DNA from: Clostridiales bacterium UBA6114
GTDB taxonomy: Bacteria > Bacillota > Clostridia > Oscillospirales > Butyricicoccaceae
DNA: 64,000 nucleotides
Reading direction: 5' to 3'
Assembly (NCBI GenBank): GCA_002423435.1
Contig: DIWE01000023.1
Span: 155,332 to 219,331 of the forward strand
Part shown: in pieces, positions 1 through 8,067 of the stretch
Layout: each line of letters begins with the position of its first letter
How positions within the stretch are numbered: the stretch's first letter is position 1
The notes under the pieces: generated by a model
What the model was told of the DNA's origin: nothing
The model's database searches: none
What the model saw: only the letters and a program-made list of their open reading frames with translations
Program-made: the position numbers and the translations under genes

Positions 1-6
1 ATACCC

Positions 7-1185
7 ATGAAAATACACGAATACCAGGCCCACGGCCTTTTAAGGCAATACGGCGTGAGGGTGCCCGAGGGGCGGGTCGCCTTCGACTCAGACGGAGTGT
101 ATAAAGCCTCATGCGCGCTCGGCGACGGCCCTTTCATCTTAAAAGCCCAGGTCCACACCGGCGGCAGGGGCAAGGCGGGCGGCATCAAACGGGCAGACAA
201 CCCGGAGGAGGCCGCATCTCTCGCGCGCGGGATGTTCAACCATCGGCTCGTAACCAAGCAGACGGGGCCGGAGGGGAAGCTGATCACCCGGGTGCTTGTC
301 ACGCGCAGCGTGGCGATCAAGAAGGAATACTATCTGAGCTTTACGGTCGACGGGGCGTCGGCCGGAGTTGTGATGCTCGCGTCGTCCGAGGGCGGAATGG
401 AAATCGAGGAAACGGCTGCAAAATCCCCTGAAAAGATAATCAGGGAATCGATTGACATCACCGTCGGGCTGCGCGAATACCAGCTACGGCGCGTGGCGGC
501 GCGCATCGGCATTCAGCCGGAGCTTTTCAAGGGCTTTGCAGCCATGGCGTCGGGGATCTACCGGCTGTTTATCGAAAAGGACTGCTCGCTCGTCGAAATA
601 AACCCGATGGTGGAAACGGACGAAGGCTGCCTTCTGGCCCTTGACGCCAAGATCACCTTCGATGAAAACGCGCTTTTCAGGCATGAGGATATTTTAAGCC
701 TGCGCGACTTAAGCGAGGAGGACCCAAAGGAAGCGGAGGCCGCGAAATACAACCTAAACTATATCTCCTTGGACGGCGAGATTGGCTGTATGGTCAACGG
801 AGCCGGGCTTGCGATGGCGACGATGGACATCATCCGGCATTTCGGCGGAAGGCCGGCCAATTTTCTGGATGTCGGGGGAAGCGCGACCGCCGAGAGGGTG
901 GCGGGCGCTTTTGGCATCCTGCTGTCTGACGGCCATGTCAAAAGCGTACTCATCAATATATTCGGCGGAATCATGAAATGCGACATTATCGCGAAGGGGA
1001 TCGTTGCCGCCGCGGAACAAATCGGAGTCGGCATCCCGATCGTCGTCCGGCTGGAAGGGACCAATGCCGAGCAGGGTCGGGAAATCCTCTTAAAATCGGG
1101 CCTTTCGATCATTTCCGCCGATACGCTCAGGCAGGCCGCCCAAAAGGCTGTGGAAATTTCACGGGCACGGGAGGTATCCGCATGA
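7..1185 (+). CDS. sucC: Succinate-CoA ligase (ADP-forming) beta subunit
   Basis: 392 residues, the usual length for SucC. The protein opens with the ATP-grasp fold (KIHEYQAHGLLRQYGVRVPE), then a GGRGKAGGIK nucleotide-binding stretch near residues 52-61. The C-terminal CoA-ligase half carries GGSATAERVAGAFGILLSD. With SucD it interconverts succinyl-CoA plus ADP and succinate plus ATP in the cytoplasm. The start lies 7 bases from the window edge, so its ribosome-binding site cannot be judged and upstream operon partners may be missing. The stop overlaps the sucD start (ATGA), so the two are translationally coupled. Confidence 0.97.
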   Translation: MKIHEYQAHGLLRQYGVRVPEGRVAFDSDGVYKASCALGDGPFILKAQVHTGGRGKAGGIKRADNPEEAASLARGMFNHRLVTKQTGPEGKLITRVLVTRSVAIKKEYYLSFTVDGASAGVVMLASSEGGMEIEETAAKSPEKIIRESIDITVGLREYQLRRVAARIGIQPELFKGFAAMASGIYRLFIEKDCSLVEINPMVETDEGCLLALDAKITFDENALFRHEDILSLRDLSEEDPKEAEAAKYNLNYISLDGEIGCMVNGAGLAMATMDIIRHFGGRPANFLDVGGSATAERVAGAFGILLSDGHVKSVLINIFGGIMKCDIIAKGIVAAAEQIGVGIPIVVRLEGTNAEQGREILLKSGLSIISADTLRQAAQKAVEISRAREVSA

Positions 1186-2081
1186 GCATCCTGATAAACA
1201 AGGACACAAGAGTGATCGTCCAGGGGATCACCGGCTCCCAGGGGCGTTTCCATACCGAGCAGATGCTCGCCTACGGCACGCGCGTCGTCGCGGGCGTGAC
1301 GCCGGGAAAGGGCAATACGAAGGTTTTGGAAGTTCCGGTGTTCGACACGGTGGAACAGGCCGCGCTTAAGACGGGCGCGAATGCCTCCGTTATTTTTGTA
1401 CCGCCGGCCTATGCCGCCGATTCGATTCTGGAAGCCTCCGAGGCTGGGCTTGACCTGTTGGTCTGCATCACCGAGGGAATCCCGATTCTGGATATGGCGC
1501 GGGTCAAAAAATACCTGCAGGGCAAAAAGACAAGGCTGATCGGCCCCAACTGCCCGGGCGTCATCACGCCCGGGGAATGCAAGATCGGCATATTGCCCGG
1601 AGCCATTCATAAAAAAGGCGCAGTGGGCGTCGTTTCGCGCTCCGGGACGCTGACATATGAGGCGGTGGGCCAGCTGACCCGCGAGGGCATCGGCCAGTCG
1701 ACGGCCGTCGGCATCGGCGGCGACCCGATAAAAGGCACGGGGTTCATCGATATCCTAAAGCTGTTCAACGAAGACCCGGACACGTTCTCGGTTGTGATGA
1801 TCGGCGAGATCGGCGGAACGGACGAGCAGCAGGCGTCCGAGTGGATCAGGCAAAACATGTCGAAGCCGGTCGTCGCGTTTGTCGCGGGGCAGACGGCGCC
1901 TCCGGGACGACGGATGGGACACGCGGGCGCGATCATTTCCGGAGGGAACGGAAGTGCTGCCGAAAAAATGGAGGCGCTGCGCAAAAACGGCATCGTGGTC
2001 GCCGAGACGCCCGACACCATCGGCGAAAAAATGGTCTGCGCGCTGAAGGATGCCGGCATTTATGAGAAGTGCTTGTTATAA
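1182..2081 (+). CDS. sucD: Succinate-CoA ligase (ADP-forming) alpha subunit
   Basis: The reading frame is open further upstream, but the conserved SucD start (MSILINKDTRVIVQGITGSQG) begins at 1182, inside the sucC stop, giving 299 residues. The CoA-binding Rossmann motif (GITGSQGRFHTEQM) is at residues 15-28. The phosphorylated active-site histidine is H247 in GHAGAIISGGNGSA. It forms the alpha-beta enzyme with SucC. Whether the pair runs towards ATP formation (fermentative or oxidative) or succinate activation cannot be told from this window. Confidence 0.97.
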   Translation: MSILINKDTRVIVQGITGSQGRFHTEQMLAYGTRVVAGVTPGKGNTKVLEVPVFDTVEQAALKTGANASVIFVPPAYAADSILEASEAGLDLLVCITEGIPILDMARVKKYLQGKKTRLIGPNCPGVITPGECKIGILPGAIHKKGAVGVVSRSGTLTYEAVGQLTREGIGQSTAVGIGGDPIKGTGFIDILKLFNEDPDTFSVVMIGEIGGTDEQQASEWIRQNMSKPVVAFVAGQTAPPGRRMGHAGAIISGGNGSAAEKMEALRKNGIVVAETPDTIGEKMVCALKDAGIYEKCLL

Positions 2082-2109
2082 CGGCGGGAAATAACCCAAG
2101 TACTTATCT

Positions 2110-2129
2110 ATCCGCCGGACCCGGCGGAT
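2110..2129. terminator. Short GC-rich hairpin after sucD
   Basis: A perfect 9-bp inverted repeat (ATCCGCCGG / CCGGCGGAT) with a 2-base spacer lies 28 bases after sucD and is followed by ATTTCAT. The weak T-run suggests a partial terminator or processing hairpin separating sucCD from the transporter gene. Confidence 0.4.
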
Positions 2130-2172
2130 ATTTCATGCCCGGCTTATAACAGGAGCGACAAGGAGAAACTGT

Positions 2173-3534
2173 ATGAAATTTGACGGATACGCGATCCTCC
2201 TGAATCCTTTTTTTCTTACCTTCGTAACGCTGTTCCTCGGCGTTTGGTTCGGCGAATGGAAGCGCATGGGGAAAATGAAGTTCGGCGTCGGCGGGCCGCT
2301 GTTTATCGGAATTCCCCTGGGATGGCTGTGCCACCGCGTCGCGTCCTCCATCCCGGAAGGCGGCTCGGGCTATAAAGCCGCCCAAAGCTTCCTCTCATCC
2401 GGGGCGGTGCCTTCGGATATGCGCAATCTGGTGCTCATACTGTTTGTCGCCGCGATCGGGCTTTTAGCCTCGCGCGATTTGAAGCTTGTGCTTAAAAAAT
2501 ACGGCGTGCAGTTTGTGGTCCTCGGCGTTGTCATCACGATTGCCGGAGCGGGTCTTTCCTATCTGTCGGCATTTGTCATGCCGGGCTCAAACGTCTTCGA
2601 AGCGTCCGGGATTTATACCGGGGCGCTGACCAGCTCACCGGGGCTCGGAATGGCGATGGAGTCCTCCGAAAAACAGGTGCTTGCTATGGCTGGAAATTTC
2701 GACTCGCTGAATGATGCGCAAAAAGCGCGGTTTCTGCGGCTTTATGATCCTTCGGGGACGCTTACATCCGATAATGCGGGCGCAATCGACAAGGACAAGA
2801 CGGACCAGGCTGTGAAAACCGCCACGGGCCATGTGGGGACCGGCTACGCGGTGTCCTATCCGTTCGGAATGCTCGCCGTGATTCTGGCAATGCTTCTGAT
2901 TCCCAAGCTCTGCCGAATCGACGTGCAGGCCGAGCTTGAGGCTTACCGCCGCGAGCTTGCGCGGCCGGACGGCGAAAAGGAGGCGCTTATCAGCGTCCCC
3001 TTTGAACTGAAGTCGTTTGCGCTTGTATGTACGGTCGGCTATCTCGCGGGCATGGTGGAAATCTATCTCGGCCCGCTCGGCTATTTCAGCCTCGGCTCAA
3101 TCGGCGGAGTCCTTTTGGTTTCCATCGGACTGGGAAGCGCCGGAAAGCTCGGCCCCTTCCACTTCCGCATGGATTCAAAGGTGCTCGGGGCGATCCGCGA
3201 TCTGACACTTGCGTGCTACATAGGAATGATCGGGCTGAGCTACGGATACCAGGTGGTCGACGCGTTGGTCGGCTCCGGCTTATATCTCGCGGCCGCCTCG
3301 CTGATCATCGCGTTTTTATGCATTGCCATCGGTTATCTTCTTGGGCGGCGCGTCTTCAAGCTCAACTGGATCCTCCTCTCCGGCGCGATCTGCGGCGGAA
3401 TGACCTCGACACCCGGCCTCGGCATGGCGATCGACACCCTCGAATGCGACGACCCGGCGACCGGATATGCCGCCACCTACCCGTCCGCCCTGATCGGCAT
3501 GGTCCTTTTTACGAACATCATGTACAATTTGTAG
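2173..3534 (+). CDS. AspT/YidE-family (Asp-Al_Ex) membrane transporter
   Basis: 453 residues of mostly hydrophobic segments in two related halves. Each half carries the family signature: GALTSSPGLGMAM near residue 155 and GGMTSTPGLGMAID near residue 414. These resemble the GALTNTPGLGAA repeats of aspartate:alanine exchangers and the YidE/YbjL proteins. A hydrophilic insert (about residues 170-220) splits the halves. The central TrkA_C domains of classical AspT are not apparent, so this is a shorter variant. An AAGGAG site lies 7 bases before the ATG. Downstream of sucCD, an organic or amino-acid carrier is plausible, but the substrate is not shown by the sequence. Confidence 0.8.
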   Translation: MKFDGYAILLNPFFLTFVTLFLGVWFGEWKRMGKMKFGVGGPLFIGIPLGWLCHRVASSIPEGGSGYKAAQSFLSSGAVPSDMRNLVLILFVAAIGLLASRDLKLVLKKYGVQFVVLGVVITIAGAGLSYLSAFVMPGSNVFEASGIYTGALTSSPGLGMAMESSEKQVLAMAGNFDSLNDAQKARFLRLYDPSGTLTSDNAGAIDKDKTDQAVKTATGHVGTGYAVSYPFGMLAVILAMLLIPKLCRIDVQAELEAYRRELARPDGEKEALISVPFELKSFALVCTVGYLAGMVEIYLGPLGYFSLGSIGGVLLVSIGLGSAGKLGPFHFRMDSKVLGAIRDLTLACYIGMIGLSYGYQVVDALVGSGLYLAAASLIIAFLCIAIGYLLGRRVFKLNWILLSGAICGGMTSTPGLGMAIDTLECDDPATGYAATYPSALIGMVLFTNIMYNL

Positions 3535-3654
3535 GCCAGCCTTGATTGAAGGGGTGTTTTACCCCTTTCACAAGTCCGAAGATATTTTTGCGGCAGACGG
3601 ACATGATGTGACCTCACCACATAAATAAGTCCGTCCTCATGGCCATCTGAAAAA

Positions 3655-3908
3655 GAAGTCAACCGACAATCGCCGGTTGACTTTTCAGAGTGTCAAAAAA
3701 GTATATTCCGGGAATTGTTAAGGGGCCGAAGCCCCTTAACTTGGGATAAGTCCGCAGGCGGACATGCGCCGCCGAAGGACACCCTGGACAAAACCAACGG
3801 TTTTGTCCGCACCTGGAGGAGCTTTGAGGGGGAATTGGATTCCCCCTCAAAAGGCTGTCGCGTTTTTCGACAGTCTCAGAAGTCAACCGGCAATCGCCGG
3901 TTGACTTC
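3655..3908. repeat. Hairpin-array element between duplicated 29-bp hairpins (copy A)
   Basis: A 29-base hairpin sequence at 3655-3683 (stem GTCAACCG/CGGTTGAC) recurs at 3879-3907 with one difference. The right copy is a perfect 13-bp stem (GAAGTCAACCGGC, loop AATC) followed by a T-run, as in an intrinsic terminator. The 195 bases between hold at least four more perfect hairpins: GTTAAGGGGC with loop CGAA, GGACAAAACC with loop AAC, GAGGGGGAAT with loop TGG, and CTGTCG/CGACAG. The inner ends are roughly inverted (TCAGAGTGTCAAAAAAG and the complement of TTTTTCGACAGTCTCAGA). No ORF with a ribosome-binding site is present. The same layout recurs at 14588-14860. Confidence 0.75.
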
Positions 3909-3914
3909 TTTTTT
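3879..3914 (+). terminator. Intrinsic terminator hairpin
   Basis: A perfect 13-bp stem with a 4-base loop (AATC) runs into TTTTTT on the + strand. It would stop + strand transcription from the transporter gene side and lies just past the end of the convergent aminotransferase gene. Confidence 0.7.
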
Positions 3915-3932
3915 CGCTGTATGTCTTTATCG

Positions 3933-5108
3933 TCACAGCAAAGCGTATTGCTCCCGGATCTGCTCGAGCGCCCGGAGCAGGGTGGAACGCGGACAGCCGA
4001 TATTCAGTCGGACGAAATCCGCTCCCTGGGGCCCAAAGCCGTCTCCCCGGCTGACGGCGACTTTGCATCTGTTGATAAAGAAGTCGGCCAGCGCGTCGTC
4101 CCTCATGCCCAGTCCTGTGCAGTCCAGCCACATGAGGAAGGTGGCTTCGGGAGGCACCAGACGGATGCGCGGCAGATTTTCCCGAAGGTAGCTGTCCAAA
4201 AGCTGCGCGTTTCCTTCGAGATAGGGCAAGAGCTGCTCTAAGTAGTCCTCGCACTCCTCGTAGGCGGCCACATAGGCCGGAAGGGCAAACGCATTCTGCT
4301 GGATCGAACGGTTGCTTTTGAACCGGGCCTCCAGCTTTTTTCGGATCTCCCCGTTGGGTACGACAATACCGGAGCCCCGAAGACCCGCCGTGTTAAAGGT
4401 CTTTGAAGGGGCGTAGCAGGTGACCGTATTCTCCCGGAACCTGTCGTCTAAGGATGCAACCGGGATGTGGCGGTTTTTAAACAGCATGAGGTCCGAGTGA
4501 ATTTCGTCGCTGACCATGATGACGCTGTTATTTAAGCAGATTTCCGCCATGCGGCGCAGCTCCTCTTCCCGCCAGGCGCGGCCCACGGGGTTGTGGGGGT
4601 TGCACAGGACGAACAGCTTCGCCCTGGGGCTCTTCGCCCTCTGCTCCAGATCGTCGAAATCTATGCAGTAGCGGCCGTCCCGGTAAACCAGGCTATTGTA
4701 CGAAATCACCCGGTTATTGTCCCGTATCGCGTGGCCAAAGGGGTGATAGACGGGTCCCTGTATGATGATTTCATCCCCCGGCTCGCTGAACGCCTGTATC
4801 ATGGTGTTTACGACAGGCACCACGCCGGTGGCGAAAATAATCCACTCGGGATCAAGCTGCCAGCCATGTCGCTTTTTGATCCAGTTGACTGTGGCGGTAT
4901 AGAACTCCGGGACAACATAGGTATAACCGTAAATCGGATGCCGTGCCCGCCTGGCCACGGCGTCAACCACCGGCTGCGGGCAGGGAAAGTCGGTGTCGGC
5001 CACCCACATGGGCAGGGCGTCCCGATTGCCCACACGTGGGCCTACATTATCCCATTTGGAACTCTGCGTGTTTTTCCGGGAAACGACCCGGTCAAAATCA
5101 TATACCAT
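3933..5108 (-). CDS. PatB/MalY-type PLP-dependent C-S lyase (aminotransferase fold I)
   Basis: 391 residues with the MalY/PatB start (DFDRVVSRKNTQSSKWD) and the family motif LPMWVADTDFPCPQP. The PLP-binding features are CNPHNPVGR (169-177), DEIHSD (from D201) and the Schiff-base lysine K236 in APSKTFNTAGL. Members cleave cystathionine, cysteine or cysteine S-conjugates to pyruvate, ammonia and a thiol; some act as regulators or aminotransferases. It is the last gene of a six-gene minus-strand operon with an importer, a peptidase and a redoxin, which fits breakdown of an imported S-containing compound. That link is inference. Confidence 0.88.
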   Translation of the reverse strand: MVYDFDRVVSRKNTQSSKWDNVGPRVGNRDALPMWVADTDFPCPQPVVDAVARRARHPIYGYTYVVPEFYTATVNWIKKRHGWQLDPEWIIFATGVVPVVNTMIQAFSEPGDEIIIQGPVYHPFGHAIRDNNRVISYNSLVYRDGRYCIDFDDLEQRAKSPRAKLFVLCNPHNPVGRAWREEELRRMAEICLNNSVIMVSDEIHSDLMLFKNRHIPVASLDDRFRENTVTCYAPSKTFNTAGLRGSGIVVPNGEIRKKLEARFKSNRSIQQNAFALPAYVAAYEECEDYLEQLLPYLEGNAQLLDSYLRENLPRIRLVPPEATFLMWLDCTGLGMRDDALADFFINRCKVAVSRGDGFGPQGADFVRLNIGCPRSTLLRALEQIREQYALL

Positions 5109-5159
5109 TGGGTTACTCCTGTCGGATGGAATGATTGCTTCTGATGCAATTGCGCTTTA

Positions 5160-5735
5160 TTATTCCTGCCGAAGCAATGACAGCAGCTTCAGCGCCTCGT
5201 CGGCGGTGGGCATATCTATGCTGTTGACCGCGTAGTGGGCGTAGCGCACCGTGCCCTCTTCGTCGACGATAAACAGGGCCGGAAGCTGCTGCTCGTTTCC
5301 CTCATACTTCCCGTGCACAAAGCCGAGTTCCTTTATTTTGCGCTTCTTTTCCGCCAGTTTTTCCACCTGCACGGGGTCGGTGGGGGTGCGCGCCTCCTTG
5401 GAAGGGGCGGCGCGGACCTCCAAAAGCTCGTATAGCTCCATGTCGGTGTCGCAGATAATGTCGAATGGTATGGCGGCGTCTTTCAGGTCCTCCCGGACGG
5501 TCTGGGGCTCGCTCTGCATCACGACAAAAAGCTGAGCTCCCAGCCGGCGGAATTCCTCATAGCGCTGTGAGAGGACATGGACGTCGTAACGGCATGTGGT
5601 ACAGCCTATGTACCGCAAGACCCAGAGAAGGGTCAGGGGGTGCCCGGCAATGGAGTCGTAAATACCGACTCCGTTACGGTAGGCAGTGTTGAAGGTAAAG
5701 CGGGGAAGTTTGTCGCCGACTTTCAGTCTTGGCAT
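5160..5735 (-). CDS. Peroxiredoxin-like (AhpC/TSA, redoxin) protein
   Basis: 191 residues. The N-terminal part (VGDKLPRFTFNT) and the thioredoxin-fold core carry a CxxC pair, C45 and C48 in GCTTCRYD, in the place of the peroxiredoxin active site. LPALFIVDEEGTVRYAHYA is the typical C-terminal strand of the fold. A lysine-rich insert sits at about 115-140. It probably acts as a thiol peroxidase or thiol-disulfide reductase in the cytoplasm; no signal peptide is seen. It lies between the M24 peptidase and the C-S lyase in the same operon, where it could handle thiols or peroxides made by the pathway. Confidence 0.8.
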   Translation of the reverse strand: MPRLKVGDKLPRFTFNTAYRNGVGIYDSIAGHPLTLLWVLRYIGCTTCRYDVHVLSQRYEEFRRLGAQLFVVMQSEPQTVREDLKDAAIPFDIICDTDMELYELLEVRAAPSKEARTPTDPVQVEKLAEKKRKIKELGFVHGKYEGNEQQLPALFIVDEEGTVRYAHYAVNSIDMPTADEALKLLSLLRQE

Positions 5736-5753
5736 AAGTTCACCCCCCGGTAT

Positions 5754-6932
5754 TCACAGGCAGAGGGACGGATTGGCGCGGGTGAACCACTCGCTGCCGG
5801 TTTCGGTAATGAGCACCTCGTCCTCGATATTGTAGGTGTGGCGTTTGGAGCTGTAGAAGGGGGTTTCAATGCACATGATCATGCCCGGCTCGAACACCCG
5901 CTCCTCCTTTGGGCTGATAAAGGGGTATTCCTCCCCCGCAACGTCGCAGCTGATGGAGTGACCGAAGTGGCCCCGCACGTATTTCGGCAGATTGATCGCT
6001 TTTTCAATGCCGTGGAACAGGTCGCACATTTTGACCCCGGGGCCTATGTTTTGCACCGCATATTCATAGCCTCTCCACAAAGCGGCGTAAAGCTCCTCCC
6101 GCTCCTTTACGGTCTTGCCTCCGACGGCGTAGGTGCGGGCCAGGTCGGACTTGTAGCCGTCCGCGTAGGGACCGCCGTCCAGCCGGACAAGGTCGCCCCA
6201 GTCCAGCCGGAATTTGCCGGGGAGCCACGCGGGTGAAAAGTGTTCGCCGAAGGTATGGGCCTGACTTAAGTTGTGCATGTCGGGGCTCTCCTCGAGGCAA
6301 AGCTTGTGAAACAGCAGGTGGACGTCGGCCGGGGTCATGCCGGGCACGGTCATGCGGGCGGTCTTGTGCATCACCCGCTCGGCAGCCTGGGCGTTTAGGC
6401 GCAGCACCTCGATCTCCCAGGGGGTCTTGACGGTTCTCGCTTCATTCATTACCTTGGTGCAGTCGACCATGTTTTTCTCTCCGAAGGTTTCCCGGAGGAA
6501 AAGTCCCGCCTCGTAGGCCAGCCACTTGTATACCGCGCCCACCTTAATACCGTCTTTTCCGCCCGTGATAAACTCGGAAGCCATGCGATAGGTCTTGTTG
6601 AGATCGGGCTGGACCTCCTTGGTCATGCCCTCCCTGGCAAAGTCTTCAATGTAGATCCACACCGGATAGGCGACGATGCTCACCCCGGGATCGCAGACGG
6701 TGTCGGCGACCTTTTTCTCAAATTCGCTGCACACAAGGCCCACCTTGCCTTCGGAAGTGACCACCGACACGGTGGCTCCCGTTTTTCCCGACCGGTAAAG
6801 GTTGCGGGAGCAAAGCCCCGTGGTATAAAAAACGTCGTGGGGTGAGGTAAGAATCAGGGCGTCGAGCCCCGCCTTTTCCATCTGCTCTGTGATCCTCTTG
6901 ATAATGGCCGCCTGATCGCGCTTTAATGCCAT
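5754..6932 (-). CDS. M24 family metallopeptidase (Xaa-Pro aminopeptidase/creatinase type)
   Basis: 392 residues from the ATG at 6932, which has GAGGAG 8 bases upstream; a GTG nine bases earlier overlaps that site and is unlikely to be used. An N-terminal creatinase-like domain (about 1-150) precedes the pita-bread catalytic domain. Metal ligands are visible in LDGGPYADGYKSDLARTY (two Asp), GHFGHSIS (His), MIMCIETPFY (Glu) and IEDEVLI (Glu). Family members remove N-terminal residues before proline or hydrolyse C-N bonds in small molecules such as creatine. In this catabolic operon a small-molecule amidinohydrolase or dipeptidase role is as likely as general peptide turnover. Confidence 0.88.
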   Translation of the reverse strand: MALKRDQAAIIKRITEQMEKAGLDALILTSPHDVFYTTGLCSRNLYRSGKTGATVSVVTSEGKVGLVCSEFEKKVADTVCDPGVSIVAYPVWIYIEDFAREGMTKEVQPDLNKTYRMASEFITGGKDGIKVGAVYKWLAYEAGLFLRETFGEKNMVDCTKVMNEARTVKTPWEIEVLRLNAQAAERVMHKTARMTVPGMTPADVHLLFHKLCLEESPDMHNLSQAHTFGEHFSPAWLPGKFRLDWGDLVRLDGGPYADGYKSDLARTYAVGGKTVKEREELYAALWRGYEYAVQNIGPGVKMCDLFHGIEKAINLPKYVRGHFGHSISCDVAGEEYPFISPKEERVFEPGMIMCIETPFYSSKRHTYNIEDEVLITETGSEWFTRANPSLCL

Positions 6933-7003
6933 CCTGTTCACTCCTCTTTTATCTTGAGGCGCCCGATTATCCGCCGGGCGCCCTTATATGCTTCAAAGAT
7001 CAT

Positions 7004-8038
7004 CTATTTGATGAGGCCGACCTCCCGGTAGTACCGCTCCGCTCCGGGATGGAAGGGGAACAGCTGGCTTTCGAGCACGTTTTCCCGTCTGCCGTATTCC
7101 CCTGCCTGCGGATGGGCGATCGTAAGCTTGTCGTTATTTTCGTCGATGGTTTTGACCCAATCGTAAACCATCTGCTCATCCGCGTCCTTGGGGCAAACGT
7201 AAATGTTGCGTACGGCCAGGGTTTCGGAATCCTGCTCGGTGCCGTAAACATCCTTCCCGATGGTGGTTTTGATAAAATAGGGGTTGACCTCTATGATCTT
7301 GTCCCGGATCTCGTCGCTCATGGTCAGCACCCGGATGCCGTTTGTAAGCGCCAGGTCGGCGATGGTGGAGTTGGGCACGGAGGTGACGTGCACGCCGTAA
7401 TCGATGGTGCCGTCGCCCATGTTATTGACGATATCCTTGATCTGGAGCACGGTAACGCTTTTAAAATCGTCCTCTTTGAGGCCATAGGCATTAAGCAGGA
7501 TGGGCCAGTAATAGTTCGCCATAGTGCCGGAAGCCACGCCGATACGCTTCCCCTTCAGGTCGGGAAGCTCCTTGGCTTCCAAGCCATCCCGGGCAAACTG
7601 GGTGATCGTGGTGAGGTTGCCGCTGGTAATATAACGGATGGAGTCCTTGGTAGACGCGTCAAATTCCCGGTTGCCCTCATAGGCGGCCAGAGCAACATCG
7701 GACATAGCGCTGGCCAGCTGGGCAACCCCGGAATGAATAAGGCGGATGTTTTCCAAGGCGCCGGTGGTGATCTCGGGCTTTACCTGGTACTCGGGGTATT
7801 GGGCGCTGAGTAAAGAGCCCACCGTGCTTGCGGTGATGTATCCGACGCCGGTGGAGGTGCCGCAGCCCACATTGATGGTCATGGGGGTGCGGACCACCGC
7901 GTCGCCGGAAGACGATTGGGCGGGGGCGGTCTGGCCGGAGGAAGTCTGGGTAGACGACGGCTGGCCGGGTCCGGCCGAGCAACCCGTACAAAGCACGAGC
8001 AAGGCGGCAATAAGTATCCACAACAGTGACTTTTTCAT
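7004..8038 (-). CDS. TAXI-family TRAP transporter solute-binding lipoprotein
   Basis: 344 residues starting MKKSLLWILIAALLVLCTGC: a signal peptide with lipobox cysteine C20, then a Ser/Gln/Thr-rich linker. The mature part begins with the TAXI pattern (INVGCGTSTGVGYITASTVGSLL). The family typically binds dicarboxylates, glutamate or related anions outside the membrane and delivers them to a DctM-like permease. The permease gene lies directly upstream (8068-9933) on the same strand. The lipid anchor suits a Gram-positive cell with no periplasm. Confidence 0.92.
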   Translation of the reverse strand: MKKSLLWILIAALLVLCTGCSAGPGQPSSTQTSSGQTAPAQSSSGDAVVRTPMTINVGCGTSTGVGYITASTVGSLLSAQYPEYQVKPEITTGALENIRLIHSGVAQLASAMSDVALAAYEGNREFDASTKDSIRYITSGNLTTITQFARDGLEAKELPDLKGKRIGVASGTMANYYWPILLNAYGLKEDDFKSVTVLQIKDIVNNMGDGTIDYGVHVTSVPNSTIADLALTNGIRVLTMSDEIRDKIIEVNPYFIKTTIGKDVYGTEQDSETLAVRNIYVCPKDADEQMVYDWVKTIDENNDKLTIAHPQAGEYGRRENVLESQLFPFHPGAERYYREVGLIK

Positions 8039-8067
8039 ATTTGTACCTCCCTTAAATTAAAGCAAGC

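Noticed and set aside
759..1610. 283-residue ORF on the minus strand across sucC/sucD
   Set aside because: It is antisense to two well-supported genes, has no family resemblance and is rich in His/Arg/Gly as expected from a shadow frame in GC-rich coding DNA.
3655..3908. CRISPR array
   Set aside because: There are only two copies of the repeat, the spacer region is itself palindromic and no cas genes are present. No CRISPR-like array was found elsewhere in the window.
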